In this document: piece by piece, positions 12,761-24,896 of the stretch
Layout: each line of letters starts with the position of its first letter
Position numbering within the stretch: position 1 is the stretch's first letter
Source of the DNA: Molossus alvarezi
Lineage: Eukaryota > Chordata > Mammalia > Chiroptera > Molossidae
Reading direction: 5' to 3'
DNA: 64,000 nt
Assembly (NCBI GenBank): GCA_037176705.1
Contig: CM073887.1
Location: 62,209,001 to 62,273,000, forward strand
The notes under the pieces: generated by a model
The model's database searches: none
What the model was told of the DNA's origin: nothing
The model's input: only the letters and a program-made list of their open reading frames with translations
Made by a program: the position numbers and the translations under genes

Positions 12761-13012
12761 CCCTGGCCAGTTTGGCTCAGCAGTTAGAGCGTCGGCCTGC
12801 GGTCCGGAGAGACCTGGGTTCGGTTCCCGCTAAGGGCATGTACCTCGGTTGCAGTTTGTCCCCGGCTCTGGTTGGGTTGTGCGGGTGGCAGCCACTTGAT
12901 GTGTCCCTTTCACGTTGATATTTCTCTTTCTCTTTCTCTTCCTCTCTCTCCCTCCTACTCTATCTGAACAAAAAATGAAAAAACGTCCTCAGGTGAGGAT
13001 AAAAAAAAAAAA
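12761..13012 (+). mobile_element. VES type A SINE, young
   Basis: Head CCCTGGCCAGTTTGGCTCAG, tail GTCCTCAGGTGAGGAT plus A13. Perfect target duplication AGATGTGAGTCAA at 12747 and 13013. Confidence 0.95.
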
Positions 13013-13096
13013 AGATGTGAGTCAAATTCTAGCCAGTGCTGCCACCTAGCAGCCATCTGTCTGTTACCTCACCCATCCATTTACCTGCCTATCTAC

Positions 13097-13138
13097 CATC
13101 CATCCATCCATCCATCCATCCATCCATCCATCCATCCC
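13097..13138 (+). repeat. (CATC)n microsatellite
   Basis: About ten uninterrupted CATC units in otherwise unique intron sequence. Confidence 0.95.
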
Positions 13139-14918
13139 ACATAGCACCCAATCGATAAGTGTGACTGAGTTCTGAGTACATTTTGGGCATGGTGCCAGGT
13201 GCAGAAACTCAGCAGGAGACAGAATCCATCCAACCCTGCCCTGGTGAGTCTCCTATTTCAGTCTTGGGGAGATAGCTGGGAACAGATAGGTGGTGTGCCA
13301 GACAGAGCGATGAGTGGGAAAACAAATAGAGCTAGGTTGGGGTCTGAGAGGCCTGGGCAGGGTTCTCTTGGCATGACCCAGCAGAGTGGGGCAATCTCCC
13401 ACATAGTGGCTGGAGGATTATTGGGTAATCCACACCCTCGCCATGGCCAGCACCAAGGAACCACATTCTGCCTTTCCTGCTGTACAGTTCCACGTCCACT
13501 TCATGGCTTGGCACACCTGGCCAGCAGTCTCAGTGATCATGGGGTCTACCCATCTGGGGCTACAGAGAGAGGCCAACACCAGCCAGGCCGCTTGTGTGCT
13601 GTGTGGCCTTGGATCTCTCTGTGCCTGAACCTCTGTACCTCAATGCCCTGTGTGTAAGATGGTGATAATAGTGGTGTCCCCCCTTGTCAGACTGCTCACT
13701 GAGAGGTAAGCTGGGACTCAGGTCTGCACCACCCAGCCCATAGCCCTATATGGAGTGGGTTTTCACTCACCAGGATAGAGAGAGATGGGGACTGTGGAGA
13801 TGGAGAGCTTGCTGCTGGCAAGGAAAGTTGGGTTTGGGTGTCCTTTTTTTTCTTCCTAGCCTTGAGAAGTGGCCAGAGTTGGGCAGGTCTGAGAATGGTG
13901 GGTGCTGCCCACATGGTCCTCCTGTCCATCAGTAGTGGCTAGATCCCTACTTGTCCTGGGCTCCTAGGGACATCAGTTAGAGGCTGGGGTGAAGCCACAG
14001 AGTCCGAACAGGAGGTCTTAATCTGGTTTGAAGGGTACCGGGCTCACAATGGTCCATGAGTTTTGAGGCTATGGAGAGCAACAGGGGGCTTTGGCAGGGA
14101 AGATGATGGGGTCTGGTGTCATGGCCCTTCTGCTGGCAGGAGGGTGGGTGGTATCTGCAGAGTACTACATTGTGACCCAGTGAGTATTGGGGGAGCACAG
14201 GGATTTGTGCTGTTGGTCCCAATCATAGTCACAGAAGGGCAGGACGATTGAGCTGGCAGGGCCTGTTTTGAGTGGAGCCGGCACTGAGTGGGGCCTCCTA
14301 TGCCAGGCTCTGTGCATGAGGAATCTTAGGCAGGCCTCAGGACAGGGTCTCATTGTGGGGCTGGGGACACACAGGGCTTGGCAGGACAGGAGCAGCTTTT
14401 TTCAGCTATGGTGTCCTCAAAAGGATTTATGAAGGCTTTGTCAAGGTGAATGCAGGTTCTAGAACCTGCCTGCCTGCCCCACCACCCTCCCTAGCCTCAG
14501 CCTCACTGACTGCCACGTGGGGCTCAGGTGGTGCCAGCCCCAGGTACAGGCAGGTTGCATAATACTTCCTTCTGGGCACTCCTTGACACCCCCCCTCTTC
14601 TGTCATTCTGTCACTGTCTGGTAGGCATAGACAGACAGAAATGAGGGTGAAGGCCCCAGATGGTGTGGCCTGGGACTATTTTCCAAGGCTCAGAGAAGGG
14701 GTTTCTGTGGGTGATGTGCTCCCAGGGTAGGCATACAGTGGGTCTGGCCATGTCCATAGCCTTCGGCTTTTGGAGGAGGCAGGGCAGGTTGTAGGGAGTG
14801 GACTCAGTTCTGCCCCCTGGCAGCCTGGCATTCCTGTCCTCCCTGGACACACACAGATCTATCCATAGGGTGCACAGATTGGCATGGTGCTTGGCAGTCT
14901 TTAAAATTATCACAGAAG

Positions 14919-15129
14919 CCCGGCCAGTGTGGCTCAGTGGTTGAATGTCAACCCATGCACCAAGAGATCGCTGGTTTGATTACTGGTGAGAGCACATGCC
15001 CAGGTTGTGGTCCTGATACCCAGTGGGGGGCATTCAGGCAGGCAGTGGCCAGTTGATGTTCTCTCTCTTCGATGTTTCTATCACTCTCTCCCTCTCCCTT
15101 CCTCTCTCTCTAAAATCAATAAAGAAAAC
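14919..15129 (+). mobile_element. VES type B SINE
   Basis: Head CCCGGCCAGTGTGGCTCAG, tail AAATCAATAAAGAAAAC. Perfect target duplication AATTATCACAGAAG at 14905 and 15130. Confidence 0.93.
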
Positions 15130-15254
15130 AATTATCACAGAAGATGTTGGAGAATAATCAGCATGTTGACCAGGAGGGAGAAATAAACAGCTTAACTGCT
15201 GAAGGTACTGTGGAGGGATTCTAGGCTTGGCGGACATGGATATGGGGCCCTGTC

Positions 15255-15400
15255 TGGGTTTTCTCTCTCTCTGGATTTCTGACCGCCCCCCCCCCCTCTC
15301 CAACCCTGGTCTCTGTCCCCCTCTCTCTAGGTCTCTGTCCCTTTCTCTCTGGATTTCTGTTTTTTTCCCTGGGTCTCTATTCCCTCTGAGTCTCTGTCAG
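15255..15400 (+). repeat. CT-rich degenerate repeat, unit like CTCTGGGTCTCTGTCCC
   Basis: Phrases such as CTCTCTGGATTTCTG, GGTCTCTGTCCC and GGTCTCTATTCCC recur about every 25 bases. A second array of the same type lies at 16165-16320. Confidence 0.75.
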
Positions 15401-16164
15401 TATATTGATGTCCTTACCTGCTGGGACACTGTTGTGGGAACCTTCATCTACTCCTGGCTCCATGATTGTCCACCTAGAAGCTCTGAGCTTTCCTCTGCTC
15501 CCCCCTACCCCTGCAAGCCCAAAGATCAAGCCCTGCTGGAGAACTGCAGGCATCTTTGAAGGAGCTGCCCCTTACTTGTAGGCATGGCCCCAGAATGGGC
15601 TTGCTGCCCCCTGGGGGTGAGAGGGGCAGACCAGTCCCAAGAGAGAGATGCTGATGTGAGTGGGGGCTGTGAGCCACTGCTAAGTGTCAAATCATGGAGA
15701 CTCCACCCTTGGGCTGTGAGCACAGTACCCTGAGCTGTGAAATACTGTAACCATGGTAACAGTGGCTGGGCTATCTGCCTCTGTTGGACTCTGGCTTTGG
15801 TGCACCTATTACCCACGGAGCTGCGCACCCAGGAGCCAGCTGTGGCCTTGGCAGAGCCAGCAGGCTGCATTGTAGTGAGCAGGCGTGAAAGCCATGCTGG
15901 GACCTCTGTTTCCCATCTTGAAGGGGACACTTGTTGCACTGTCTTTCTGGGCTGGCAGGGTTTTGTGAGGTTGCCTATGAAGAACCACTTGCAGTAGGTG
16001 TTTAGTGGACCTGACTTGTGAAGGGTCAGAGAGGGTGGGAGGGGGAAGTCACAGAAGTTTCCAGTTTGGCTGGACAGGAGGTGGGAGAGGGAGGTATGTG
16101 AAATAGGGCAGAGAAGTGTACCAGAAGGCTGCTAGAGCTTCAACAAAGCTCTAGAGCCTGATTC

Positions 16165-16320
16165 CTCCTCTCTGGGCCTCTGTCCTTCTCTTTCTCTGGG
16201 TCTCTATCCCCCTTTTTCTCTAGCTCTGACCCTCTCTGATCTCTGTTCCTCTCTGTCTGGTTCTCTTTCCTATGTCTCTGGGTCTCTGTCCCCCTCTCTG
16301 GGTCTCTGCCCCCTGAAGTG
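16165..16320 (+). repeat. CT-rich degenerate repeat, second array
   Basis: CTGGGCCTCTGTCC, CTGGGTCTCTATCC, CTGGGTCTCTGTCC and CTGGGTCTCTGCCC recur at about 20-30 base spacing, the same theme as 15255-15400. Confidence 0.8.
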
Positions 16321-17753
16321 CAGTTATCTTCCCCACTGATGCTCCTGGGACCTTGGGTGGAGTGGCTGAACTCCCTGGTACAGCGTCAGCCGGGGTACGA
16401 GCCAACCAGCTGTGCTGTGCTGCAGTGCTCCTTGGAGCCACATGGACAATAAAACCAAAATTGGCTTTGAAAGTGGAAGTGCTCTCAGTTTTGAGGGGAA
16501 ATGAGGGAATTTGCATGTCAGAACAGTATGTTAAAGGGGCAATACCGGTAGATTCTGTTCTGGCCTGAGCTTTGGGCTCCATGTGGGGGTGGGAAAGGAT
16601 TTTACAAAACCCCAAAGAAATGTTTCCATGAAATTTTTGTTGTTGCTTTTTCCTTTTTTTTTTTTTTTTTTGACATTCCGATGAAAAGAACTGTTCCGGG
16701 GCTTTGGAGATCTCCTGTAGGGTTGGGAAACTGACCATGGAGACAGGGCCAGCAGCGGGTGAGGGCAGGAGGAGGGGAGCTGCCAGCTCTATTATGGAGC
16801 TCTGTCACCCCTGTGGCTCTGTACTTCATGAGGCCTCTCCCCATTAGGCCATCATGCCTTGGGCTGGGTCTCCCCAAATCAGAATCTGAGGTAAGGCTTC
16901 TAGCCTGTAGCATATTCGGGGGGGGGGGGTGACCCCATGAAGGACTGTGGAGAAGGAGCCCATGTAGGGGGCACCAGCAGGGAGCTGGTAACGGCAAGGG
17001 CAGTGAGCTCAGTGGCTGGGGTCCCCTGGTCCATCTGGGGGCATTTACTCTGCCCAGCCCCTTGGGCCATCAGCCCCAGTGCAGGGGAAACCCTGAGGGA
17101 GGCAAAGGCTGTGCGTGTTCCCATGTCTAACACAGGCCTGGGCCCAGCCAGAGGTTACCAATGACAGTGCTAGGGGTTGGGCGCAGTGTGGGGGTAGGGG
17201 ATCAGGACAGTTCTGAGCCCAGGCCAAGTCTGTAGGGTCATGTGCAGCCCCTTGGGAGTCCAGATTCAGGCAGAGAGTCAGCTGGGACAGCAGTGAGCAG
17301 CCTCCAGAGACGCCCTGTGACCAGCTGCTGACGCACTGGCTCCGATGACTCAGTGCTGGTGACCATGCTCTGGTGACCATCTAGAGACTCCAATAGGCCC
17401 AGGGCTGTTGCCGCCTTCCTAGAGGCCTGTGGCCCTGCCACAGTGGCCACCCTGTCTGGCTGGCCTGAGTAATGAGCCCTTGGTTTAGTCATTGGTCCCA
17501 GACCCTAGCACTCACTCCTCCTGCTGCCCACCTCTACCCAACCATGCTTACCTCTCTTTCCAGGCTGGGACTCTGGCCCCTGCCAGCTTCCTCCCTCTCT
17601 GACCTCCCCAGAGACTGTGAGGTGTGTGAGGGATAGTGCAGGGGCTTCTGGGACAGCTGTCCCATCTGTGAGGCAGGAGGAAGTAAACAGCCTGTAGGGT
17701 GCTGGGAGCCTTGCCCAGCATGAGGAGTATGTGTACGTAGAAAGTGGCTCTTG

Positions 17754-17963
17754 CCCTGGCTGGTTTGGCTTAGCAGTTAGAGCATCGGCCTAGGACCAAA
17801 GGGTCTAAGGTTCGATTCCTGGTCAAGGGCACATACCTGGGTTGCAGGTTCCATCCCCTGAGTTGGGGTTGTGCGGGAGGCAGCCAACTGATGTGTCTTT
17901 CTCACATTGATTTCTCTCTCTCTTGCTTGCTCTCTCTCTCAGTCCCCCCCCCCCATTCTATCT
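17754..17963 (+). mobile_element. VES type A SINE, 3'-truncated
   Basis: Head CCCTGGCTGGTTTGGCTTAG; the element ends at CATTCTATCTAGAAATC with no GAGGAT tail or A-run. A C-run at 17944-17953 interrupts the CT tract. Confidence 0.85.
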
Positions 17964-18022
17964 AGAAATCTATAGTTGCAGTTCTGGCCTGGGCATCTTA
18001 ACTCCCACATACGAACTTTTTT

Positions 18023-18109
18023 TTTTTTTTTTTTGGTGGGCAAAAGTTTTATTGAAGTGTTCCCAAGCAAGGTTCACTGGTCCACGTGGCGGGGGCCAGG
18101 GAAGTAGCC
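18023..18109 (-). pseudogene. 3' end of an unidentified processed mRNA
   Basis: On the minus strand about 75 bases end in CTTCAATAAAACTTTTGCCCACC followed by an A-run, i.e. a polyadenylation signal with tail. CGAACTTTTTT at 18012 and 18110 is the duplicated target. This is a severely 5'-truncated retrocopy. I do not recognise the parent gene and it contains no usable coding sequence. Confidence 0.75.
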
Positions 18110-18126
18110 CGAACTTTTTTATTTCA

Positions 18127-18356
18127 ATCCTCACCCGAGGACATTTTTTTGTTTTTTTGTTCAGATAGAGTGGGAGGGAGAGAGAGGAAGAGAGAGAGAG
18201 AGAAAGAGAAACATTGATCAGTTGCCTCCCACATGACCCCATCTGGGGCCAGGATTGAACCTGCAACCCAGGTACGTGCCTGTAGCAGGAAATCAAACCC
18301 GCAACCCTTGGATCCATAGGCTGGTGCTCTAACTGCTGAGCCAAACTGGCTAAGGC
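18127..18356 (-). mobile_element. VES type A SINE
   Basis: Starts ATCCTCACCCGAGGAC and ends GAGCCAAACTGGCTAAGGC. It lies only six bases from the right target copy of the mRNA 3'-end fragment. Confidence 0.9.
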
Positions 18357-19084
18357 GAGCCCTTAGACTTTTGCTAAGTCTGCCTAACTGCCTTCTTGGA
18401 AGTTGTCCCACTTCACACTCCCACTGGGAAAAGATGAGTGTCTGTTATGAGATAACCTGATGTCTCTGCTCACCTGAGGGATAAAGCCAATCCCTTGGTG
18501 AGTACACTTTTCATATTTGGAGGAGGCCTACTCTCAGGTCTCTCCAGGCAGCTGTGTTTTCTTTCCTATGAGCCATCAGCCCATATGGTTTGTGCATTTT
18601 TCTGTGAGGTTGCTAGCTTTGTATTGATTTCTTGGGGCTCTTTATATAAGGAGGACCACAGTAAATATATGTTCATGGACAGAGCAGCTGCATGATAAAG
18701 TTGCCCCTGGTGTGATATCTTCTTGTGAAAATGTCAACATGCATATCAGTTCCTGGGCTTAGAGGAAAACACAGGAAGTCCTCCTTCCCTGCCCCAAAGT
18801 CTCCAAGGAACTTGTAAGAAAAAAATGAGACCATCCGAAAGCAAACTAGCAAAATGCACAGAATCTGTGAGGCAAGGTGTTCACAGAGAGGCCAGCCTGG
18901 CTTACTAGACACCTACCATATACCAGCACTCTGTGGGTGGTTTTAGGCTTAAGTTCCCAAGTGCCTCACCCTGTTCTGTTCAGTGGCTCACGGGTGGCTT
19001 GTATGGTTAGTGGCAGGATATAGCCTTCTACTGGGACTTGCCACCCCCCCAGCCTACAGGGAAGCTGGGGGAAGTAGGTGGTCT

Positions 19085-19260
19085 ATAATTTATCACTTTC
19101 CAGGAGGTGATGGGTCCGAGGAGCCTCACCACAGCCCTATGACATCTGTGCTCCTGCTCCATTTGACAGCCGAGAAAATTAAGACCAGGAGACTAGGGAA
19201 GATGCCCGAGTCACACAGCTGGCTGATGGCAGGGCAGGGATCAGAATCTTCCCACTGCTT
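19085..19260 (-). mobile_element. MIR SINE remnant
   Basis: GAGCCTCACCACAGCCCTATG, then CATTTGACAGCCGAGAAAAT and GAGTCACACAGCTGG follow MIR consensus phrases. Old and diverged. Confidence 0.5.
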
Positions 19261-20789
19261 CTCACACCAGATGCCTAATCCTGTTGAGGTGAGGTCCTTA
19301 GTACAGCCTGGGCGGTTTCCTGGAGGAGTAGGTCTCACTGATCTGTATCTCCTAGCCTTTGGGTCCTGCCTGACCTCCAAACATTCTGCTCAGGGCCAGG
19401 CCCTGGGTTTGAGCTCTAGGTGATACTGGTGATGAAGGCGAAAAACTGATGCTTAGACCTGCTGAGTCCAAGTCTACTCCTGGGAGGATGGCTCCAAGGG
19501 GTCACACCAGCTGTCCTGACCCCCCAGGTCACTGTACTGCACAGAGAAGGTGGCTCATTGGCCCAGGCTGGAGGAGCTGGAGGCACAGAGAGACTGTGGA
19601 GGTTGGGGGAGTCAGCTTGGCATGCTTTCGCTACAGTCAGGGCCCCAGGCAAGGCTGCCAAGAAGGCCTTCTGTGGAAGCAGGGACCAAGGCCCAGCACC
19701 CAGGATGCAGCCAAGCTCTTTTTTCTCTAGGGAGAGGCCCCATGGGCATCACTGTCTAAGCATAAGGGTGGCAGGACTGGGAAAAGAAGCCAGGGCACCC
19801 CCACTTCTGGTTCCTGTTCCCTCTCTCCCAGGGGCCTACAGGTGCAATGTGAAGCCAATTCTGGATGGTTTGACCTCTTTGGTCTCAGCTCCTAGAGCTC
19901 CTTGTTCATGCTGTATCCTTCTACCCATGGGAAACGGTCTAGGGGCTGACAAAGCCAGAGGGGGGAAAGGTAGGATGGGCCTGAGTGCCTTAGGGGTCCT
20001 TGGAGGCTTGCGTGGGATATGGCCTTGGCTTAGGCTGCCCAAAGGCCCTGCAGCATTGACAGCCCAGACAACAATGGTGCTGGTCTCCAAATCACACGTG
20101 TTCCCATGGATGGGAAACCTTTCTACCAAGTGCAAACTGTGACCCTTATGTCATGTCCTGTGTCCCCCAGCCATGTCCCCACACCTTTGGGACCCTGAAG
20201 TACCTTGTGACCCTTTTGCCCCTGGTTGACCCTTCCCCTTTACCAAGATTGTCTGGAAGGTTGCTGAGGTGAGTGACGTGTGTGAAGTCAGGGACCTCAA
20301 GTTGGCAGCAACTGCATGGATCCAGCACCAACTAAATATCCTGTGCCTGGCGTCAGCCTTTTTATCCCTGGAGTGCTTTGAGAGCTGGTGGGCAGTGGAT
20401 CTGAGAGGCCTTCTTTCTCTTCCTGCTTTTTTGGTAAGACTGGTGCCCACATTCCCGGCCCTCACTTGTGGGCAGGTGTCAGTCCCAGGAATGAGAAAAC
20501 AAGTTTCAGAGAGCCCAAGGCTGGGGAGGGATGGGTGTGGGCTGGGGAAGTCCTGGGGGAGGGGGCGGTTCTTGACCCACTGGGGTCTGACACTGGAGGC
20601 AATGGCATTGTCTGCTCCTGTTGTGCCTAGAGGATGTTCTGGGGCCTTTAAACCATTCATCACTGATGCATTCTACTAAAGAAGCAGCAAAGGGGACATG
20701 GCCCTGATGGAGGGCCTCCTCATACACTCTGAGGTGCTGGGAGTCATGCAAGGTTTTATGCAGGACTTGAGAAGGCTCAGATGTCTTTT

Positions 20790-21545
20790 CATTCTTTTTT
20801 TTTTTTTAGGTGAAATTCACATGATATAAAAACCACCGTTTTAAAGTGGCACTTAGTGCCCTGGCTGGTTTTGCTCAGCGGTTAGAGCCTCGGCCTGCGG
20901 TCCAGAGAGACCTGGGTTCGGTTCCCGCTAAGGGCACATACCTCGATTGTAGTTTGTCCCCGGCCCTGGTTGGGTTGTGCAGGTGGCGGCCACTCGCTTT
21001 GTCCCTTTCACATCGATGTTTCTTTCTCTCTCTTCCTCTCTCTCCCTCCTGCTCTGTCTAAAGAAAAAATGGAAAAATGTCCTCGGATGAGGATGAAAAA
21101 GAAAAAAAAGAAAGGAAAATACAAAATTTTAATTAATAAAATAGAAAAAAAAATAAAGTGGCACTTAGTATATTTTCAATGTTGCGCAACCATCACCTTC
21201 ATCTAGTTCCAGAATACTTCATCACCCTGAAGGGAACCCTGTCCCCATTAGCAGTCACCTTCCCCCATTTCCCCTCCCTATCCCCTGACCCCCTGATCTG
21301 GTTTCTGTCTCTATGAATTTGCCCATCCTAGACATTTTATATAAATGTGATCATACCACATGTGGCCTTTTGTGACTGGCTTCTTTCACTGAGCATCATG
21401 TTTTTCATGTTTGTCAATGTAGCGTGAATCAGTTTCATTCCTTCTTAAGGCTGAGTAATATTCTATTGTGTACATGTAACACATTTTATTTATCTACTCA
21501 TCTGTTGATGGGCATTTGGCTTGTTTCCACCACTCTTCTTTTTAA
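20790..21545 (-). mobile_element. Old L1 fragment, antisense
   Basis: AAATTCACATGATATAAAAACC, CAACCATCACCTTCATCTAG, CCATTAGCAGTCACC, GAGTAATATTCTATTGTG. A SINE at 20859 splits it. Confidence 0.75.
20859..21153 (+). mobile_element. VES type A SINE with long degenerate A-rich tail
   Basis: Head CCCTGGCTGGTTTTGCTCAG, tail GTCCTCGGATGAGGATG, then about 60 bases of A-rich simple sequence. Perfect 16-bp duplication TAAAGTGGCACTTAGT at 20842 and 21154. Confidence 0.95.
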
Positions 21546-22291
21546 AACTTAAAAAAATTATAAAACAATCTTTGCCTCCTGAATCCTCGTTGGGAGGTGC
21601 AGGAATCTCTTGTCCCCATCCCCTCAGCAAGCTGCCTCCATAGATAAATCCATCTTCTTACAGCAGATATTCTTGGTTTTGTGGCTTCCCCACACTTTGC
21701 TCTATTTCTTTCACATTGGCCAGGAGGTGACAGGAAGATCCCATGCAGCTTTCTGCTTCCCTGGAGGGTTTCAGATTCTGTTGTATCCTCTTATAGCTTT
21801 GGGGACGTGGACAAGCTCCTCAGGCTGTTCCTATCCCTGGAAGGTGGGACTGATGGACATGTCCCCTTCACTGGGCAGCCACAAAGTACAGCCCAGAGCC
21901 AAATTCATCTGAAAACAGCCAGGGTAATTTTGTAGTCATGTGGCTGCCTTTCCCCAGAGTGCTGGTCACAAGAGGCATGCTTGGCAGGTGTCAAAGTGGC
22001 TGGGCCTTGAAGGCTGGATCCTCCTAGAGGTGGCACTCTCTACCCCACAGTAAGATGCTGGCCTGAGGCACCCCTTTCTGAAGGGCCCAACACTCCTGAG
22101 AAACTGCAGGTCGAGTTCCTTCTCCATGCTCACAATGGGGCTCAGTGCCAGCACCTTAATCCTACCTACCCTCTGTAGGGGAGAGATGGGTTTATGCATG
22201 GGGGCAGCTTGCTAGGGCATAGGGGACATTGGTGACACAGAGATTGCAGCACTCAGGAAACAGAATAAAAAATAATGGAATAGAGTTTTAA

Positions 22292-22345
22292 GTTCTTTTT
22301 GTTGTTAATCCTCACCCAAGGATAATTTTTCCATTTATTTATTTA
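22292..22345 (-). mobile_element. 3' end of a split VES type A SINE (rest at 27085-27300)
   Basis: AATCCTCACCCAAGG at 22308 is the tail of a minus-strand type A SINE that stops abruptly at 22345. A type A body lacking this tail resumes at about 27085 and ends at 27300. The same target repeat, TGGAATAGAGTTTT, lies outside both parts (22276 and 27300). I infer one SINE split by about 4.7 kb of later insertions. Confidence 0.65.
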
Positions 22346-22546
22346 AAAAAATTTTTTTCTGTATTGATTTTAGAGAGAGAGGAAGGGAGAAGAGAGAGAT
22401 AGAAACATTGATGAGAGAGAACATCGATGGGTCACTTCCTGCATGCCCCCCACTGGGGATTTGGCCCACAACCTGGGCATGTGCCTTAAACCGGCAACCT
22501 CTTGTTCATGGGTGGACCCTCAGCCACTGAGCCACACCACCTGGGC
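22346..22546 (-). mobile_element. VES type B SINE
   Basis: CTGTATTGATTTTAGAGAGAG, CATGCCCCCCACTGGGG, ending GAGCCACACCACCTGGGC. It marks the left side of the nested block inside the split SINE. Confidence 0.85.
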
Positions 22547-22577
22547 CCTTGTATTCTTTTTTTTTTTTTTTTCTTGT

Positions 22578-22819
22578 ATCCTCACTCGAGGACACTTTTC
22601 CATTTTTTGTTCAGATAGAGTGGGAGGGAAAGAGAGGAAGAGAGAGAGAGAGAGAAACATCGACATGAAAGGGACACATCGAGTGGTTGCCACCCGCATG
22701 ACCCATCCAGGGCCGGGGACAAACTGCAACCAAGGTATGCGCCTGTAGCGGGAACCGAACCCGGGTCTCTCTGGATCGTAGGCTGACGCTCTAACCGCTG
22801 AGCTCAACCGGCCAGGGCC
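22578..22819 (-). mobile_element. VES type A SINE
   Basis: Starts ATCCTCACTCGAGGAC and ends GAGCTCAACCGGCCAGGGC. Imperfect flanks CTTGTATTCTTTTT (22548) and CATTTATTCTTTTT (22819). Confidence 0.9.
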
Positions 22820-22861
22820 CATTTATTCTTTTTAACAAGTTTTTTTGTTTTGTTTTGTTTT

Positions 22862-23083
22862 ATCCTCACCTGAGGACATTTTGGCATTTATCTTCAGATA
22901 GAGCAGGAGGGAGAGAGAGAAACATCGATATGAAAGAGACACATCGACTGGTTGCCACCCACATGACCCCAACCAGGGCTGGGGACAAATGGCAACTGAA
23001 ACATGTGCCCGTAGCAGGAATCGAACCCGTGCCTCTCTGGTCCGTGGGCCGATGCTCTAACCGCTGAGACAAACCGGCCAGGG
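22862..23083 (-). mobile_element. VES type A SINE at the shared HAL1 target site
   Basis: Starts ATCCTCACCTGAGGAC and ends GACAAACCGGCCAGGG. The duplication TTTAACAAGTTTTTT (22831 and 23084) is the same target used by the HAL1 and RPS8 insertions. Confidence 0.93.
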
Positions 23084-23346
23084 TTTAACAAGTTTTTTAA
23101 AAAATTTATTTTTAAACTTATCTTCATTGTTGAATGTATTACAGATGTCCCCCCTTTTTTCCCTCATTGATCCCCTCATCCTCAATACCGCCCCCCTCCT
23201 GCCTTCCCCACACTATTGTTTGTGTTCATTGGTTATGCATATATGCATAGAAGTTCTTTGGTTTATCTCTCCCCACCCTCCCTCCCCTCTTCCCTTTCAG
23301 GTTCATCAGTCTAACAACCAAATTGTACTTCTTTTTTTTTTTTTTT

Positions 23347-23573
23347 AATTCTCACCCAAGCATGTTTTTCTATTTATCTCAGATAGAGTGGGGGAGAGAG
23401 GGAGAGAGAGAAACATCGACGTGAGTGGGACACATTGACTGGCTGCTTCCTGTACCACCCCAACCAGGGCCGGGGACAAACTGCAGCCGAGGTATGTGCC
23501 CTTGGCCAGAATCAAACCTGAGACTCATTGGTCCGCAGGCTGATGTTCTACCACTGAGCCAAACAGGCCAGGG
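23347..23573 (-). mobile_element. VES type A SINE within HAL1 3' UTR
   Basis: Starts AATTCTCACCCAAGC and ends GAGCCAAACAGGCCAGGGC. Duplication AAATTGTACTTCTT (23321) and AATTTGTACTTCTT (23575). Confidence 0.9.
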
Positions 23574-23780
23574 CCAATTTGTACTTCTTAATTCCTTCAT
23601 CTTTTTCACCCATTCCTGCTGCCCCCTCCCATTTGGCAAGCAACAAAAAGTTCTCTGTATCTATGAGTCTGTTTCTGTTCTGCTCGCTCATTTTGTTTGT
23701 AGATTCAGTGTTGACAGATATGTATTTATTGCCATTTTATTGTTCATATTTTTGTTCTTCTCCTTCAAGAAGACCCTTCT

Positions 23781-24028
23781 CCCTGGCTGGTTTGGCTCGA
23801 TGGTTAGAGCATTGGCTCGTGGACAAGAGAGTCCGGGTTCGGTTCCCTATAAGGGCACATGCCTCAGTTGCGGTTTGTCCCTGGCCCTGGTTGGGGTTGT
23901 GTGGATGGCCACCACTCGATGTGTCTCTCTCACGTCGAAGTTTCTCTCTCTCTTCCTCCCTCTCTCCCTCCCGCTCTATCAGAGTGTAGATGCAAAAATG
24001 TCCTCTGGTCAGGATATAAAAAAAAAAA
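23781..24028 (+). mobile_element. VES type A SINE within HAL1 at the ORF1 end
   Basis: Head CCCTGGCTGGTTTGGCTCGA, tail GTCCTCTGGTCAGGAT plus A-run. Duplication AAGAAGACCCTTC at 23767 and 24027. Confidence 0.93.
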
Positions 24029-24031
24029 GAA

Positions 24032-24896
24032 GACCCTTCAGCATTTCATATAATACTGGTTTGGTGGTGATGAACTCCTTTAGCTTTTTCTTGTCTGGGA
24101 AACTCTTTATCTGTCCATCGATTCTAAATGATAGCTTTGCAGGATAGAGTAATCTTGGTTGTAGGTTGTTGCTTTTCATCACTTTGAATATCTCTTGCCA
24201 CTCCTTTCTGGCCTGCAAAGGTTCTTTTGAGAAATCGGCTGACAGCCTTATGGGAGCTCCTTTGTAGGTAACTAACTGCTTTGCTCTTGCTGCTTTTAAG
24301 ATTCTCTCTTTGGCATTTTGATGATGATTTGTCTTGGTGTGGACTGCTTTGTGTTCATCTTGTTTGGGACTCTCTGTGCTTCCTGGACTTGTAAGTGTGT
24401 TTCCTTCACCAAGTTAGGGAGGTTTTCTGTCATTATTTTTTCAAATAGGTTTTCAGTTTCTTGCTCTCTCTCTTCCCCTTCTGGCACCCCTATGATGCGA
24501 ATGTTGGTACCCTTGAAGTTGTCCCAGAGGCTTCTTTCACTATCCTCATTTTTTAAAAATTCTTTTTTCTTTTTGCTGTTCTGATTGTTGTTTTTTGCTT
24601 CCTTATATTCCAAATCAATGGTTTGCTTCTTGGCTTCACCTCCTGTACTATTAATTTCCTGTAAATTATTCTTTATTTCAGTCAGTGCATCCTTCATTTC
24701 TGACTGGTCCTTTTTTTATGTTCTTGATGTTCTCACTAAGTTCCTTGGAGTTCTCCTTAAGTTCCTTGAAGTTTTCACTAAGTTCTTTGAGCATCCTTAT
24801 AACCAGCATTTTGAACTCTGCATCTGATTGATTGTTTATCTCCATTTTGTTTAGTTTTTTCCCTGTAATTTTGTTCTGTTCTTTCATTTGGGACAT
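24032..24896 (-). pseudogene. Decayed L1/HAL1 ORF1p coding region
   Basis: Three blocks give an ORF1 RNA-binding protein: MSQMKEQNK with a coiled-coil heptad region (24896-24678), the RRM block with TNIRIIGVPEGEERE (24697-24296) and the C-terminal domain with LYPAKLSFRID and FPDKKKLKEF (24218-24032). The first two blocks are in different frames, so a frameshift lies near a T-run at about 24710. The last codons meet the SINE at 24028. The family protein is a trimeric nucleic-acid chaperone; this copy cannot make it. Confidence 0.9.
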
